A stretch of DNA of 64,000 bases from Orthonyx spaldingii. Its lineage: Eukaryota; Chordata; Aves; Passeriformes; Orthonychidae. How positions within the stretch are numbered: position 1 is the stretch's first letter; every line of letters starts with the position of its first letter. This document shows positions 1 through 13,366 of this stretch, piece after piece. The notes under the pieces were generated by a model. The model was given only the letters and a program-made list of their open reading frames with translations. It searched no databases and had not been told where the DNA came from. Made by a program: the position numbers and the translations under genes. The stretch spans positions 1,208,099 to 1,272,098 of the forward strand of contig VZTJ01004697.1 of assembly GCA_013397795.1 (NCBI GenBank), in the 5' to 3' direction.

Positions 1-765
1 AAAGTCAAATTCCAATCAGCAGAACTAGAAATAGACACTACCTCTCCCAGTTCTCACTCCAAAGGCCAAATGTCTATACCAGGAGGATTTTTGAAGTTGC
101 TTATTCAGCTATAAGCAACAGAAAGGCCTGGGGCATTTTAATGTGTAGAGAGCTTTGATGTTGTTCAAAAATACTGCAGTAACACCAGGAATATGAATAG
201 AAAGGGGACTGTGGGGACCTTTTTCCCTTATGTAAAAATTTATCTGATTCATCGAGGAAGAAATTGGACACCACTCAAAACCCCTGTAGAGAGAGAAAGT
301 AATTATAAAACTAAGGATGCAGTGTGTGCACTCTGCTGACTATGACATAGTATTACCAGGGAAGAGTACACATTATTAAAAAATAGATCAGACTCAGAGC
401 CATATGTGCTAGCAACGCACAGACATTGTTAGCAACTGTGTCTGTGTAACTACAGCAGCTAGATTCTGCAATTTTTACTCAGGCAAGCCATTTCTCATGC
501 TGGCATCCCCAGACACCATTTTGGCCCAAGCAGGGGACAGAAGAAAGTTGTTTATGTACAAACAAACACAGCTGAGATTTCTCCCAGCCCGTGTGTTCAA
601 GCATTAGGTGGCAACACCAAGCCCAGATACTAGTGAGGGATGCAGCAGCAGAACACACAGGCTGGTTTTTAAACAGATTCCCTCAGTGGACTCTGGCTAG
701 ATTACACTGAATTTTGAGCCATATGACACCTCTCTGTGCATTAAGCAGTAACAGCCCCATCTTAC
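1..765 (-). other. OSBPL5 intron after the seventh coding exon (partial)
   Basis: Starts with the minus-strand donor GTAAGA at 765 and runs off the left edge. No exon-like block, repeat family or conserved coding frame was recognised in it. Confidence 0.8.
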
Positions 766-937
766 TGGAAAAACTCCTGGTCTGACATAGCACTGGTGTG
801 CAAGAGGTGGTTGAGCCCTGCATATGCAGAATCACTCGAGCAGTTCACTTCTCCATCCTTTCCCTGCTTGGAGGCACTGAGCCGGAAGAGGCTGGAGCAA
901 CGCAGGGCAAGTTCCAAAGCATCCAGCCAGCATCGGC
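766..937 (-). CDS. OSBPL5: OSBPL5 seventh coding exon (PH C-terminal helix and start of linker); gene continues left of window
   Basis: A 172-nt exon: acceptor CTGTTTCCACAG (AG at 939-938), two bases completing Gly228, 56 codons (residues 229-284) and two leftover bases before donor GTAAGA (from 765). It begins RCWLDALELALRCSSLFRL, the PH C-terminal helix including the hallmark tryptophan (W231). A Ser/Asp-rich linker follows (KQGKDGEVNCSSDSAY, then TSAMSDQEFF). Reading past the donor hits a stop at once, which supports the splice site. In mammalian ORP5 the next exon starts with a Leu-Asn-Gly-rich acidic linker, and the exit phase fits that. The ORD lipid-transfer domain and C-terminal transmembrane anchor must lie beyond position 1, so the gene is partial here. 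Confidence 0.95.
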
Positions 938-1550
938 CTGTGGAAACAGAAGGAATTATTTAAGCACAGCAGAGTAAATAACACAATTCATGTACTGCTT
1001 CTTGCCTGGGAGAAAAGCTCATTATCATTACCATTATCATTATCTTTCAGGAAGTCGTTGTGCAGAATATATTTTTCACATATATAATCCCTAGGTTATT
1101 TTGCCAGGAATGGTGTGTTTTAGTGGCTGCATGAGTAATACATCCTTATGGGTGACATAGTGGGAAGCGCACCCCAACTCCCTCTTCCCTAATAACATCT
1201 CCTTCTGATCTCCTACAACTTATTCACATCCTGTTGCCCCTTTCTGATTTAGTCCATGATACAGGGAATATGTAGGGTATGGTCCTTCCACACCAGCCAG
1301 CATCTCGTGTCTGTGAGCAATACACTCCCCAGAACATATTCACCACTTGGCATCTTCACCTCATGCACTTCCCAGTGGCGGGGAGATACCAGGGCACTGA
1401 GCTGTGCAGGAGAGGTCCCTGCTTGCTCTGGGATCACTGAACCACAGCCTGCTCAGGGGTCCCATGCTGGGTGTAGTGCTGCAGTAATAATCATTCCCAT
1501 CAAGATCTAGGATGGCCAACGTTTGCCAGAGTGATTGAGACTAGAACAAG

Positions 1551-1630
1551 TTTTTCCTCTTTCTCTTCCTCTTTTTCCTCTTTCTCTGCATTTTTTTTTT
1601 TTTTCATTTTTTCCATTCCTTCTCTCTGCC
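1551..1630 (+). repeat. Pyrimidine-rich low-complexity tract
   Basis: About 80 nt of almost uninterrupted C/T on the plus strand, with CCTCTTT-type units and an internal run of 14 T. Lies inside an OSBPL5 intron. It explains the Ser/Phe-rich open frame seen across it. Confidence 0.85.
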
Positions 1631-4400
1631 TGGTCCGTCAGATAATCTGGGTGGGGCATCATTTTTTCTTATCTTGCCACAAAAGAAATCTTCACCTGAA
1701 GGGTCTATTTTGCAGAAACTATGAGCATGGCACACAGCCAAGACAAACTGCAGTTCCTATGCACAGCCACAGTGGATTTCCTTATGGCCTGCACAGGTCC
1801 CACAGACAGACAGTAAATGAAAAGCACAGCTATCCAAACTGACCCTGGGCTGCTTTTGCAAGGATCCATACAAGGATACAAAGTTGTTTGTTAAAGTCCA
1901 ACCACCTCAGTGCTGGAGCTGCTGTACCCCTGGAAGCACCTGAATGCAGCCTGCTTCTGTAGTGCAGTCATTAATGAGGCCAGGGCACCTGCAAATTGGC
2001 TGAACATTCGAGAATTGAAGTATCAAGGGAGCTATCCTATAATTTCAAGCTTGTAAAACAGAGCTCTTCATTACACGTCTCAGAATATGTTTTGCAATAA
2101 TTAGAAGTGTGCTTGAGAGGCAGTGAAGGAAACAAAGGACTTTGTTTTAGCAATGGCAAATGCTACAAACAGGGTTTCCCTGGACCACATTCATTCCTGG
2201 TCCCATTTGGCAAAATTTTCCATTAGATTCTTTTCTATCACACAGCATCAAGCACATGCATAAATCTCACTGAGATCCTGCTGCTCTCTTGGGCAGAATT
2301 CCCATCAACTTCAATATGACCAAGATTTGGCTCCGTAAGATCAATGAGAGTCTAAAAAAAAATCTAGAACATGTATATAAAGAAATGTTTATAAATTTGA
2401 GTGGCTTTCAGTGCTTGCTTTGATACAAAGCTGCAACCAGTAAAATAAAAATACTTCGAATCTTTGAAGAATTGCACTTGATCATTTAGCTACAAACACT
2501 GCAGAGCCCCAGTCATTTATTCTAATTTCATCCCATAAATTCCCGCAGCATCAGCTTATGATTTAATAATAACATCACAAATAATGGTTAATAAAAGATT
2601 AGAAAGGTTGAATGCTGTTGGAATTGATTTTGCACTGTTTTGTATTTAACTAATATTCTTGCATTAAGGGTTTAAAGGCAGAGATTTATTCCCTTCTCAC
2701 TATGTGGAGGATTTGCATGGATAACCCATTAGAGTTAATGGCTGCACTGAGCACAAATCCACCTCCTCCTCCATATTCCTTCTTCCCCAAACCCACCACT
2801 ATGCAAATCTGTTTCAGGCTGTGCCACACAAGGGAGCACACTCCTGCTCAGGCTCCCTGCCTTGACTCTCCTCTGCTTTTAAATTTGCTTTTCTTTTTCA
2901 GTTCCGCAGAGTGAGAACTGTGCGATTTGACATTTGGAAATGCTGCATATGTCAAGATATTTTTATATTAAATAGGCTGTTAAAATCAGGTGCTTTGACA
3001 GGTAGGTTGATTTGTATCAGCATGAGCCCTTTGAGGCAGCACCGAGGTCACCTCCTCAGTGCTCAGCAGCTCTCACGTGCACTCATTATCCTACGATGGC
3101 TGAGGCAAGGGTGGCCCCAGGTCTCCCTCAGACAGTTCCCTTACCCTGCCCCTGCAGCCCCCTCGCCTCCCTGGGGATGCGGGCAGAGCAGCCCATTCTG
3201 GCCACAACCCATGGGCAGCTCTTTTATCCCACCCCACTGCCACAGGTGTTCACCAGTACTGACACGACCTTGCAAGTTTGGTCAAAACTTTGGGGTTCAC
3301 TGCATCACCAGAGGAAATTCCTACACAATATATCTAGGGTCTCCATCTCTTTCGATAACTCCCTGGAAGGTGTTACGAGAAAATTGAGACTTTTCTGAGG
3401 TTTTATCCAAAGAGCTTAAATGAAAAAAACCCAAAACATTAAATATTCTTTTTAATAGTCCCAGGCAGATACACAAAGCTTTAGAGGAACTCGCTGTGCA
3501 TCAGCAGTCAGCGTTCCTTGTGCCCTGCAGCAAACAGAAATGGCATCATTGTAGACCTTTGTTTTCATTTCTAACAGAAACTGAACCCAAGGGATGCAGA
3601 GCATCCCCAAGCCCTGAAATGGGCCTTCAGCCATCAGGTGGTGCTGTGAATCCAAACAAACATATGTCACTAACCCAGATGTAAAATACGGGCTTACCTC
3701 TGCAAACAAAAAGGTTACATTCTCTGCAAGTCAATGGTGTGTTAATTGCAGCATAACACCATAAAATTATACCCTCTCAATTACAGGGATTGCACACAAG
3801 ATAAATCTGCTTCCTTGCTACAAGTTTATATGAAATGTTTTTACATTTGAGTGACCTTTCTATTGAGTTGTATTCTTCTTGATTGTGAGGATGATACAAA
3901 AATGCTAGCATTTGGATTACTTAATTGCTTGCCTGACAAGTCTACTCACTCCCTCAGGAAGTGCAGAAGGGGAGAAACAAATGTGGTCATATAATTAAAG
4001 GTTGTCACCTACAGTCATGGTACTGCATGAAGGCTTCATGGCTACCTCAATTCTCACATGTTCTAATTTTGAGTGGGTGACTCAAGTAGGAGGTTTTTTT
4101 GTATACAGGGTAATTAGATCAGAAAAGAATGTAAGATGTGGGTTCCTTTAGAGAGGAATGGCAGCCCAAAAGGGTGCATATAAAGGAAGTAAAAAAAAAG
4201 TTACAGTAATATTCTTTTAGAAGGTTTGAGGTGTTTAAAGCTGCAATGTAAAAACTGCAATCAATTAGCAGTTATAATTTTTCACAAACTGGGGCTTGAG
4301 CCTAGCATATATTTAAATTCTGAAGAAAAACCAAAAATTATACTGTCAGACTGTGGCAGAATCTCCCCACAGGCTTTTAAGTTCTTCTCAAATCAAAATA

Positions 4401-4745
4401 TATAGAAACAGAGAGTTGTTTAAGTTGGAAAAGACCTCTAAGATCATCAAGACCAACTGTTAACCCAGCACTGCCAAGTCCACCATTAAACCATGTCCCA
4501 AAGTGCCACATCTGCATGTCTTTTAAATACCTGCAGGGATGGTGACTCAGCCGCTTCCCTGGGAAGCCTGTTCCAGTGCTCATCCACTAAGCAGGTCACC
4601 TTGCCATAGAAGGAGATCAGGTTGGTCAAGCAGAACCTGACTTCCCCAAACCTAGGCTGACTGGGCCTGATCCCTTGGTTGTCCTGTACGTGCTGTGCAA
4701 TGGCACTCAAGATTATCCACTGCGTTAATTTCTTCACTATAGTGA
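4401..4745 (-). mobile_element. CR1 LINE fragment, internally deleted (copy A)
   Basis: The left end matches the avian CR1 3' tail in reverse orientation (TTGGAAAAGACCTCTAAGATCATCAAG type). The minus strand then encodes the very C-terminus of CR1 ORF2 (HWNRLPREAAESPSLQVFK). Directly upstream it encodes a piece of the reverse transcriptase region (HVQDNQGIRPSQ, CLTNLISFYGKVTCLVDE). In intact CR1 these blocks are hundreds of codons apart, so the catalytic RT core is missing at a junction near 4580. No element-encoded function can remain. Confidence 0.85.
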
Positions 4746-5054
4746 ATACTTTTGGGCAATTTCTGCAGAGATCATATTGTTTGGTAAACACCTGCATTAC
4801 CTCCTACTGCTTGGAAGCTGTGAACTAAGTATTCCCTTTCAAGTGTTATTTCTGAGCTTGACCCTTTCTTCACTGTATTTAGAGTATTTTATTACTGACT
4901 TACAAGGGACAGACCTAGAGTAAGCTGTGGCTCTTACCTGGGATGGGGAGAGGGAAGGATGAAAGAGGGAGAGAGTAAAATAGTTCATGCAAGCATAACA
5001 CCCCTGTGTATCTCACAAGTCACATAGAAGGTTTACAAAGCTCAGCAACAGAAA

Positions 5055-5715
5055 TCATAGAGTCACAGAATCATCAAGATTGGAAGAGACCTCTAAGATC
5101 ACGAAGTCCAGCTATCAACCCAGCACTGCCACTATATCTGTGAAACCACTAAACCATAGTACCCAGTGCTAGTTCTAGAGGTCTCTTAAACACCTCCAGG
5201 GATGGTGACTCCACCACCTCACTGGGCAGCCCATTCCAATGCCTGACCACTGTAACAGTGAGAAAAAACTTTTCTAATATCTAACCTTAATCTCCCTTGT
5301 CTCACCTTAAGGCCATTCCCTCTGGTCCTCTCACTGGAGACACAGCAGAAGAAACCAGTCCCCATCTTACTACTACCTCTTTTGAGGTAGTTGTCCAGAG
5401 TGATGAGGTTCCCCTGAGCCTCCTCAATTCCAGACTAAACAAACCAAGCTGCCTCAGCCCTTCCTCATAAGACATGTTTTCTAGACCTTTCACGAGCTTT
5501 GTTGTCCTTCTCTGGACTCGCTCCAGCCCCTCAATGTCTTTCTTGCATTGAGGGGTCCAGAACTGGAAACAGCACTCGAGGTGTGGCCTCACCAGTGCTG
5601 AGTGCAGGGGATGATCACTGCCGTGGTCCTGCTGGACACACTGTTGCCGATCCAGGCCAGGATGCCCTTGGCCTTTTTCATTTGCCACTGGCAGCCACAA
5701 GGAGGACATTTCACA
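5055..5715 (-). mobile_element. CR1 LINE 3' fragment (copy B)
   Basis: Reverse-oriented CR1. At 5057-5120 lies the 3' tail with the TCATAGAGTCACAGAATCAT repeat-like terminus. At 5302-5709 the minus strand carries the ORF2 C-terminal region with SALVRPHLECCFQFW, GLERVQRRTTKLVKGLEN and SYEEGLRQLGLFSLELRRLRG. The segment upstream of SALVRP is frameshifted relative to the usual CR1 reading, and stops interrupt the 3' part. The copy is 5'-truncated, as most CR1 insertions are, and inactive. Confidence 0.9.
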
Positions 5716-8700
5716 TCACCCATCTCTCAGCACCTGAACTGGTTAGGTGGGAGGGTTGCCCCGCCACCTTTGGCTCAAAATGAACAAAGGGGAAAGAGTG
5801 AGACTTTGACACAGCTGTTTCTGAAGCACCAGAAATGGGTATCCTAGCACAGTGCTAGTGCTAGCTTCTGTTTCTGCTCTCTTTTGTAGCAGCCTCTCTC
5901 CTTCAAACCAATCATTGGTTTCAATACCCACTCCCTGTATCACTTTAGCAAATGATGATCACAGCATTTGGTGTGTGACAGATGTCCCAGGAGAATGAAA
6001 CATCAGAGGAACACATCTGCATATCCTTCATCTGTGCTGAACTGAAACACACACCCCTGCTGAATGCCAGAGGAGTCTCCTCTGAGTAGGCCTGTAACCC
6101 CTTCTCTCTGTTATATGAGTTTGTAGTGAAATGACAACAGTCATCAGTAACAATTTGAGAAAGGAAACGTAGAAAAATCTGTTCAACACAGCTGGGTTCC
6201 AAAGTTCCTTCCCTCCTGAAAGGTTTGGGGAAACAAAAGCTAATAAAGGATGCCCGTTGCTGGGACTTTGCAAAACCAATGCTGAATATGCATCCCACAT
6301 GTATTTTGAAACCCTCCATATGCTTTCTGCAAGCCTTTTGGTTCAGCAGGCCAGAAAAGGACCTCGTGTTCCTTTGAGATGCCTTCTGCAATACAGTTGT
6401 GCAAATGGGAATCACTATGGCTCCTTGCAGGACACTGCCTGGGTCAGCAGGGCACTGCTGGCACCATGAAGAAACCTGGAGGCTGCAAGTCTGAATAGGA
6501 GCAGGCATGTGCTTGCACCAACTGTTTTTTTTTTCACAGACAAAAGGAACTACTAAAACCAAGAGACAAAAATAATTTCTTCTCCCTCTTGGAAAAAAGA
6601 TAATCAGAACAACAGAAGGTGCTTATGCTGCTAACCTAGGTTCAGTTCAAAGAAAAACTTGAGTCTGCCCTAGTCTTCGAAGAGATCTAAAATTAAAAAA
6701 ATATCTCACAGGACAAAAACAGGCAGCACTGAAAACACTATGCTATTCAGTTTTGAAATTCTTTGCACTCACCTAGAGCAACTCATAATCTGATGTGTGA
6801 AGTCTATCTGCCACATTTTGCAGCAGCTGGTCACAGAGGACACAGCCAATGTTCTCTCAGCACTCACCAGAAAGAAAAATCTGCTCTAGATGGAATCACA
6901 CCGTTGCACACAGAAATATCGGTCTGGGACTATACTTCTTTTCCACTGCATTCCTGTAGCTACAGAACACCTGGGATGAATCTCTTGCCAATTAAGACTT
7001 CAAAAGGCTCACACCGAGTAACCACACGTTCCTCCAGAGAGGCATTACTAAGGGAATATTATTCTTCTTGAATTATTAAAGTCATCCAGCTTTGGCCTCA
7101 TGCCTCATGCTTACAAGATAGATGCTTTTAAAAATCAACCTGAAGTAGACTGTCACCTGGAAACGATGAATTCTTGCTCAAGTGCGCACAAATCACGAAT
7201 CATGAAGAAGAGGCTGATTTGGTTCAGTCAGTGAACATTAAGGTCATCGTGTTCAGCTGACTGCTTATTTTGCTGTACCACTTGGGTGCCTGTGTGCCTG
7301 ATTTCTCGCACTTTGGCTGTCAAGATGCAAGGACGTGAGCTCTCAATTAGCTGCAGGTGCAATTTATGCAGTGAACATAATGAAATCTTGTTGCAAAAGC
7401 CTGGATTTTGAACTGCTGTGAAAGGTCTAAGAAATACAAAATACAGACATAAAGCTAAAAAGATAACTTCTATTTTCTTCAGAGCTGCCAGGATCCAGTG
7501 TTATATTTCATTGTTAACTTGGTTTCAAATTGCAATCTTCCTTGTGGTTCACTGCTTCTATGCGTGACCCTTATTTCAATAACCTAATTTCCTCCCCACA
7601 TGGGAGCATCAGTTTGGGGGGAAGGGCCAGATGCCTAGAAAAGAAACAACAACACTGTAAGCCAGACCATCAGGATTTCCACACAACTCCATCCATGTTA
7701 GGCAATGAAGGCTACCAAAGCATACTTGAAGGAGAGGACAGACATAAGGAATAAAATGTAAATGTGGTTTACAATTCCACTGTTAAGCCCTCAACCCTTG
7801 GTAATCTGCCACTTTGAATTCCATTAGCAGGACTATGCCCCGTGGTGGCAGTGCCCGTGGCAAAGTGGAGAGCCTCAGTGTGAGAGCTAAGCAGGTGACT
7901 TACAATGCTTAGGAGGCACCAGTCAGATCTCAGGGGCAGCTCCAGAACGGCTTGGGCAGGAAGCCTGGGACAGATTTAAAATACTAAGTCACTCCTCAAC
8001 ATGAATCTGAAATGCATAAACTGTCACCGATTTGGAAAAAGCAGTCTTCTTTTTTGAAACTGGTAAGAAAGAAAGACTCTACACTTGTACAGGTTGATCC
8101 CTGTAGGCTGACATGACCTTTCCAGAGGCTGATGTGTAAAACACATCAAAAAGCAGACTGCTGCTCTGGTCTGTGAATGGGAAATCTGCTGTGGCTGGGC
8201 GGTGATTCTGCAGATCGTCCAGAAGTCAGGCTCTTAAATCCTACCAACGGTCTGTCACAGATGGTATGGCAGAGGGGAAAAAAGGGATTCTGAAACACTG
8301 AGAGAAAAAGTAGGCCATGTAGCTGCTGATTATGATATAGTTGCCTGGATGGCCGAACTGTGCAATCTAACATATGCTGCAACTCAATATTCCCCAGCAA
8401 GACAGAGGCCTCCACAAGTTAGTTATATTTGCCAAATGCTTTGTGGTTCATTTTCCACTAACATGGGAGACTGTGTTAAGAAGAACACGGCCAGGACACC
8501 TCCTCAGAGATGCTGTAGATTCACACAATACTGCACTACGGGGGAAATGTGGACACACTACAAATATACACAAGGCCCAGATTCCACCTGCCCCATTTGT
8601 CTCAGCTGGCTTAGCTCATTTTATCTCAATCTTCTGTCTCTCTTGCCCATAACTGCACCCTTTAGGTTTGTCCAGTGTGTTAAAGAAATGAAACAAACTC

Positions 8701-11352
8701 AGGCATACCCTCCTAGAGATGCGTCTTTACAACAGGTGAAGCAATGTAAGAGTCTACAACCATTTCAGTTGTGTCTTCTGAGCTTAAACCATATAAACTG
8801 CAAAGTACAAGCCTTAATTTGCTGCAGTTTATACAGAATTCTTTAAATGCAGCAGTTTTTATTTCTTGTACTCTTGTCTGCATATGTTTTACATGACCTA
8901 CTGGCATTAATACAGTCTCTAGGTCACCCATCTCCAAGTGTGACACCCATGTGTTTAGACATTTGTCAGGACATGTGTTCGGGAGGGAGCTGTTCTTCCC
9001 TCTTGTCTGGAGATTGACATCCTGCCCTTCCTACACAAGTATGGCCACTTTCCACAGCTCACTGACCTCAGCTGTGAAGTCAAATACTCTCATTCAGCTG
9101 AAAATGACACCATTTTTCATGTTAATATGTCTGGTGCAATTCAGTATCAAATTTTTTTGGTGAAGTCCACTGCTAAATGGACAGGTCCCAAAGCTCTGGC
9201 TGTCATGATCACCTCATTAGCCTCAGAATCTACCAAGCATAATGTGGGCACTCCAAACTTGTACAGGTGGCTCTAGAGCACTGCTGGTGCTGTTCAAGAG
9301 CTTGTATTTTGTCTTAAACCAAAGGCCCTAATTACTTTATACATACACAGTTAGAATATTTGATTGAGAGGCACCTCAGTTCCTCCTTCCCTTGATCACA
9401 TTAGCTTTCCATCCAACATTAGGACCCCACTGGAGAGAAGCAGCAAAGTAAAGGAAAATCACACTAAACCCAAAGTAACTCTATTTTGATCTGCCTGGCC
9501 TCTGCATGCTTCCCAAGAATCCTGGCCAACATCTTGTCTCTCAAAATGTGTTCCAGTAACTCTCTATTTTAAGCTCCTATGACACTGGAGACACATAATA
9601 CTTCACTGAGCAGAAAACTTCCCACAGGCATTTCAACACTGAACATTCTCACGTGCCAGGTATGGTCCCTTTAGTGCTTTTCCAGCACGTGTTGTACGAC
9701 CCAGAGAGAGAGATATCACAGCTAGAAAAGTTTTACCTCTGATGATCTTTTGGGAGCTATTGCTACCTTAGGAGCCTTCATGGGTACGTTAGTTAGAACA
9801 AATCTAAAGCTCTTCTACTGCATGTAACTGGCCTGTGGCAGTCACTGTACAGAGAGAAGTTCAGCCATAGGTCTCTTTACCAGGCTGGCTCTATGGTTTA
9901 ATCATTAATAATTAAATTAGAGGAAAGACAAGTGCATGGGTCTCCAAGGAAATAATATTTTATAAAATCTGGATTGACAGATGGTTATTGAAGCTTTTTG
10001 GTTGCCTAAGAACTCCATGGGACTGTTCTGTATATCTGTTCTGTGGGCTTTCTGTATAACCAGGGTTTGAAATGCCTCTAATTTATCAGTTCTACCCCAC
10101 AGCACCTTTTTTTCCCCACAACAGAGTATTGCATCAATCTATCTCTTTCTAGGCAGGTGATATTTGGAGCCGGGTTAGAATCCTGTATTCCTTTACACAA
10201 ATAAGCAACAAAAGCATAATATTTTAGGAAATAGATGTGTTTCTATGGCTCTATATAAGTTCTGATTATTTTCATATCATTTCACTACACTGACATCTGC
10301 AAGCAGCTTTCAGTGTCCAGATAGTGTCCCTCACCATGAATTGTCCTCTTTTCACAGGGAAAAATAGCACACAAGTCTGTAATGAAAGAAGATTTCCTTC
10401 TGTTCTAAGTGTCGTATCAAAGGTGCATTTGCATTGTCTCATCTCCAGACCTTAGGAAAATGTAAAGCCTAATCACTGGACCAGAGGGACACTACTTTCA
10501 AAGCCCATTTTGTTCCATAAGAAGTCCTTATATCCTTAAAGTTACTCCAGATGAGACCCAAAGGAGCATATGGGATACATGAGCCCCCTTGGTGGGGTGA
10601 AAAATATCCATACAATGAACAGCCTGCGTTAATTTGCTATGAAAAAAAAAAAGAAATTAGAGTAGTCTGAAGGTCAAATGGAACGAAAATATGTTTTTAA
10701 TCTTCTTATCTACTTATAAATCACTGATATTTTAGGTCCACTAAAGTAATTTATAGAGATTTTCACATAGCAAGCTGGCATGTCTGTTATATATTGACCT
10801 AAATTTACCTTCCTTAATTTTGTCAGTTCCCAGAATGGTATTTTACATGTGGAGTCGCAGCATCTCAGCCTGCTATACTGCAAACCACAGCACAAATAGT
10901 TTACAGGAAAATTCAGGTGGCTGAAAGACATCTACCAACAGCTCTTCAGTATTACCATGCCATGTTCCTCCAACAGATCCCTCCCTTGAGTAACACGTAG
11001 GCAGATAACACACTGAAGACTCTGCTGAACTGAGGAAAGAGAGCCCTTCTCATCTGAGTTTTGGGACCAACTCCTTCCATCCTTTAATTTATACTGACTT
11101 AGTGTTTTTCCCCAGTTAGATGCCTAGGCCCTTCTTCCATACACATGGCCAGAGAGATGGCTGTTCAGTGAGGGCAATGAAATGTGCCAGAAGTCTGCTT
11201 GACCTATTCTGACCATTGCTAAGAGCAGTATTTCAAGCTGGGTGAGCCACCATTTTTTCCTTTATACACCTTTTTTTTTTTTGGATTAACCAATTTTCTT
11301 ACCTAGCAGAAAGTATGCTATCTGGAGAAAGCAAACAAACCCCAAAACTTAC

Positions 11353-11437
11353 CATCTGATTCGGAGGCTGCTCTGAAAATCAAGTAGCTGCTGGGAAGAG
11401 GCTGAGTGATGGAACCGACATTTTCTCCCTTTGGTCC
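11353..11437 (-). CDS. OSBPL5: OSBPL5 sixth coding exon (PH domain, C-terminal strands)
   Basis: An 85-nt exon with 28 codons plus one base (phase 0 in, phase 1 out). The acceptor is TTTCCAG (AG at 11439-11438) and the donor GTAAGT (from 11352) is a perfect consensus. Residues 200-227 read GPKGENVGSITQPLPSSY then LIFRAASESD; codon 228 (Gly) is split with the next exon. This block is shared almost unchanged with mammalian ORP5 and ORP8 and forms the last PH beta strands. A 5.8 kb intron separates it from the PH core exon. Confidence 0.96.
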
Positions 11438-13336
11438 CTGGAAATGCACACAGACAGAAAGACGTAAGGCATGGAAGCTACAATGGACTGTTCAATGCCT
11501 TTCCACCCTTCCCAGGCAGAGTGTACATGTTTGTGATAGGAAAGAAGCCAGGAGCAGATGGAGTAATTTAGAGAGACTCATTAGTAATCACGATATTGCT
11601 GCTGCAGCTCCAAGGCAGTAATGAGCTCCTATGCAAATGGGGCTTGGTCTAACCTATACTCAACCCAAAACCTACTACGTTTATTCAGATCTGCAGGATC
11701 TTATTGCTGTCACTTGGGACTAAATCAGTCAAACCGTTGTGCAGCACCTGAAGGGACTGCTCCATGAGGTGCCCGTGGAGTCTGCCTGCAGCCAGACACT
11801 CACAATGGAACACCCTTCACAGCCACCACAAAAGCAGCAGAGCCACACCTCGTGCTGTGAGCGCCTCAAGCAGAGACAACAGCAGCTCTCCTGGAAGGAA
11901 ACAAAGGGGAAACTCCATCCTGAGTCTGTGGGAAAGGTGAAGAAAGGGAAAACCACAAATTCAGGACCAAAGGTCCCCTAACATTTGGCACGTGCAGCTG
12001 GGTTGTTTATAGTTTAAAGGCTTCACCTTTAAATCCAGAGAACCTTTATACTGTGGTGCCTGGGGTAACAGCCACTTCAGGCTTTGCTCATTTATGCTGC
12101 CTTTAGAAGCTGTCAAAAAAAAACAAGGTGTCTTGCAAACATCCTGGCACCATCCTTTCAGCATGACCCTCTAGAAATGATGTGCCCAGGGAAGCAAAAT
12201 CCATCCTGGATGAGGCACTTCTTTGAGCAGAACCACAGGCTCCCTCCTTGATCTCCTCCCTGTTTTCTTCTCTTTTGAACTCCAGAAGATGCTAAGAAAA
12301 AGCAGTTCCTGTCTGCAGTGAGCACAGCTTCATACTCTTCATGGTATGGACTTCGTGCCATAACCTAACTGAAATAAATAGGAATCCTTCCTCTTCCACT
12401 GCATTTTCAAAGTGACCCGGCCTCCTCCAGCTCCTTCTCCTTCTCACTTTGTAACAAATAACACAAAAGCAGATCCTTTTCCAAATGTGCAGACATTATG
12501 TCAGAAATAAAAGCAGGGCAGAAAACATCACCAATACTTGCATGAGCACTATGGTGCCTGCAGGGGGGAGCAAGAGGTTTTCTCCAAGATGCTTCAATAG
12601 AGATTTTCTTGACTTTCTAGAGAATACTACACAATGCTGAAAATCTCTAGGCAGATTTTTGCAGTTTGATTATTACTTTCCTCTCTGACATGGTTCTTTA
12701 TAGTATCCAACCACATTCCTTCAAAGAAGGATTTCTCCCTCCCAGTTGATAAGCATGGAACTGTAACTGCTACTGAAAACTGCTCCACAAGTGCCTCATA
12801 GTTAAATGCTGGTTTTAACTGAATTTTTGATTTTTAAGTTATACTCAGAAAAACAAAATTTGGAAAGAATTAAGAATAGGAAAAGCATCAAATTGTATCT
12901 GAGTATACGAAGATAAAGTATTGAGAAGACAACAGTCTCCAGTCAAGCTCCTTGCCTTCACATCTGTGGGGTTTCTCTGCTGCCAGGAGAAACTGGGATC
13001 CTTGTTACTCACCTTCTTTCTCCCTTCCCCTCTCCCACAAGAGGTTCACAAAATTAAGACTGTTTAAAGGCTTAATAGCCAGGACTGGCAAAGTTGAGAT
13101 TTGATTAGTAAACCAGGGCAGAGCAGCTTAAGACATTACTTAGATTAGTGACACTAATGCAATCAGGCATCGTTCCCCATGGCATTTTTCCTTTCAGTAG
13201 CTTGCAGCTGAGCAGGGTGTTGGAGAACTATTGATAACACCATTACTTGTGTTTTCAGTGCAGAGGTGGATACTTGCTCTGCTTGAGGAAAAACCCCACA
13301 ACCAAACAGAACAGATACAGAGAAACAGGAATATAA

Positions 13337-13366
13337 NNNNNNNNNNNNNNNNNNNNNNNNNNNNNN
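13337..13366. other. Assembly gap, 30 N
   Basis: Thirty N directly followed on the plus strand by seven G and then GAGGGGATGGG. The gap abuts a G-run, a common place for assemblies to break. Frames that cross it are not interpretable. Confidence 0.95.

Larger units (their letters stand above)
938..11352 (-). other. OSBPL5 intron between sixth and seventh coding exons (10.4 kb)
   Basis: A long phase-1 intron from donor GTAAGT at 11352 to acceptor CACAG at 938. It holds a pyrimidine tract (1551-1630) and two minus-oriented CR1 fragments (4401-4745 and 5055-5715). The rest is AT-rich with only short spurious open frames, including one of 205 codons at 5945-6562 without recognisable similarity. 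Confidence 0.85.

Noticed and set aside
5945..6562. 205-codon minus-strand open frame
   Set aside because: Longest open frame in the window, but it lies in an OSBPL5 intron, shows no recognisable domain, is rich in Cys and Ser as expected of non-coding translation, and has no convincing splice context.
8349..8846. 165-codon plus-strand frame
   Set aside because: Intronic, no similarity recognised, and the composition is typical of random translation.
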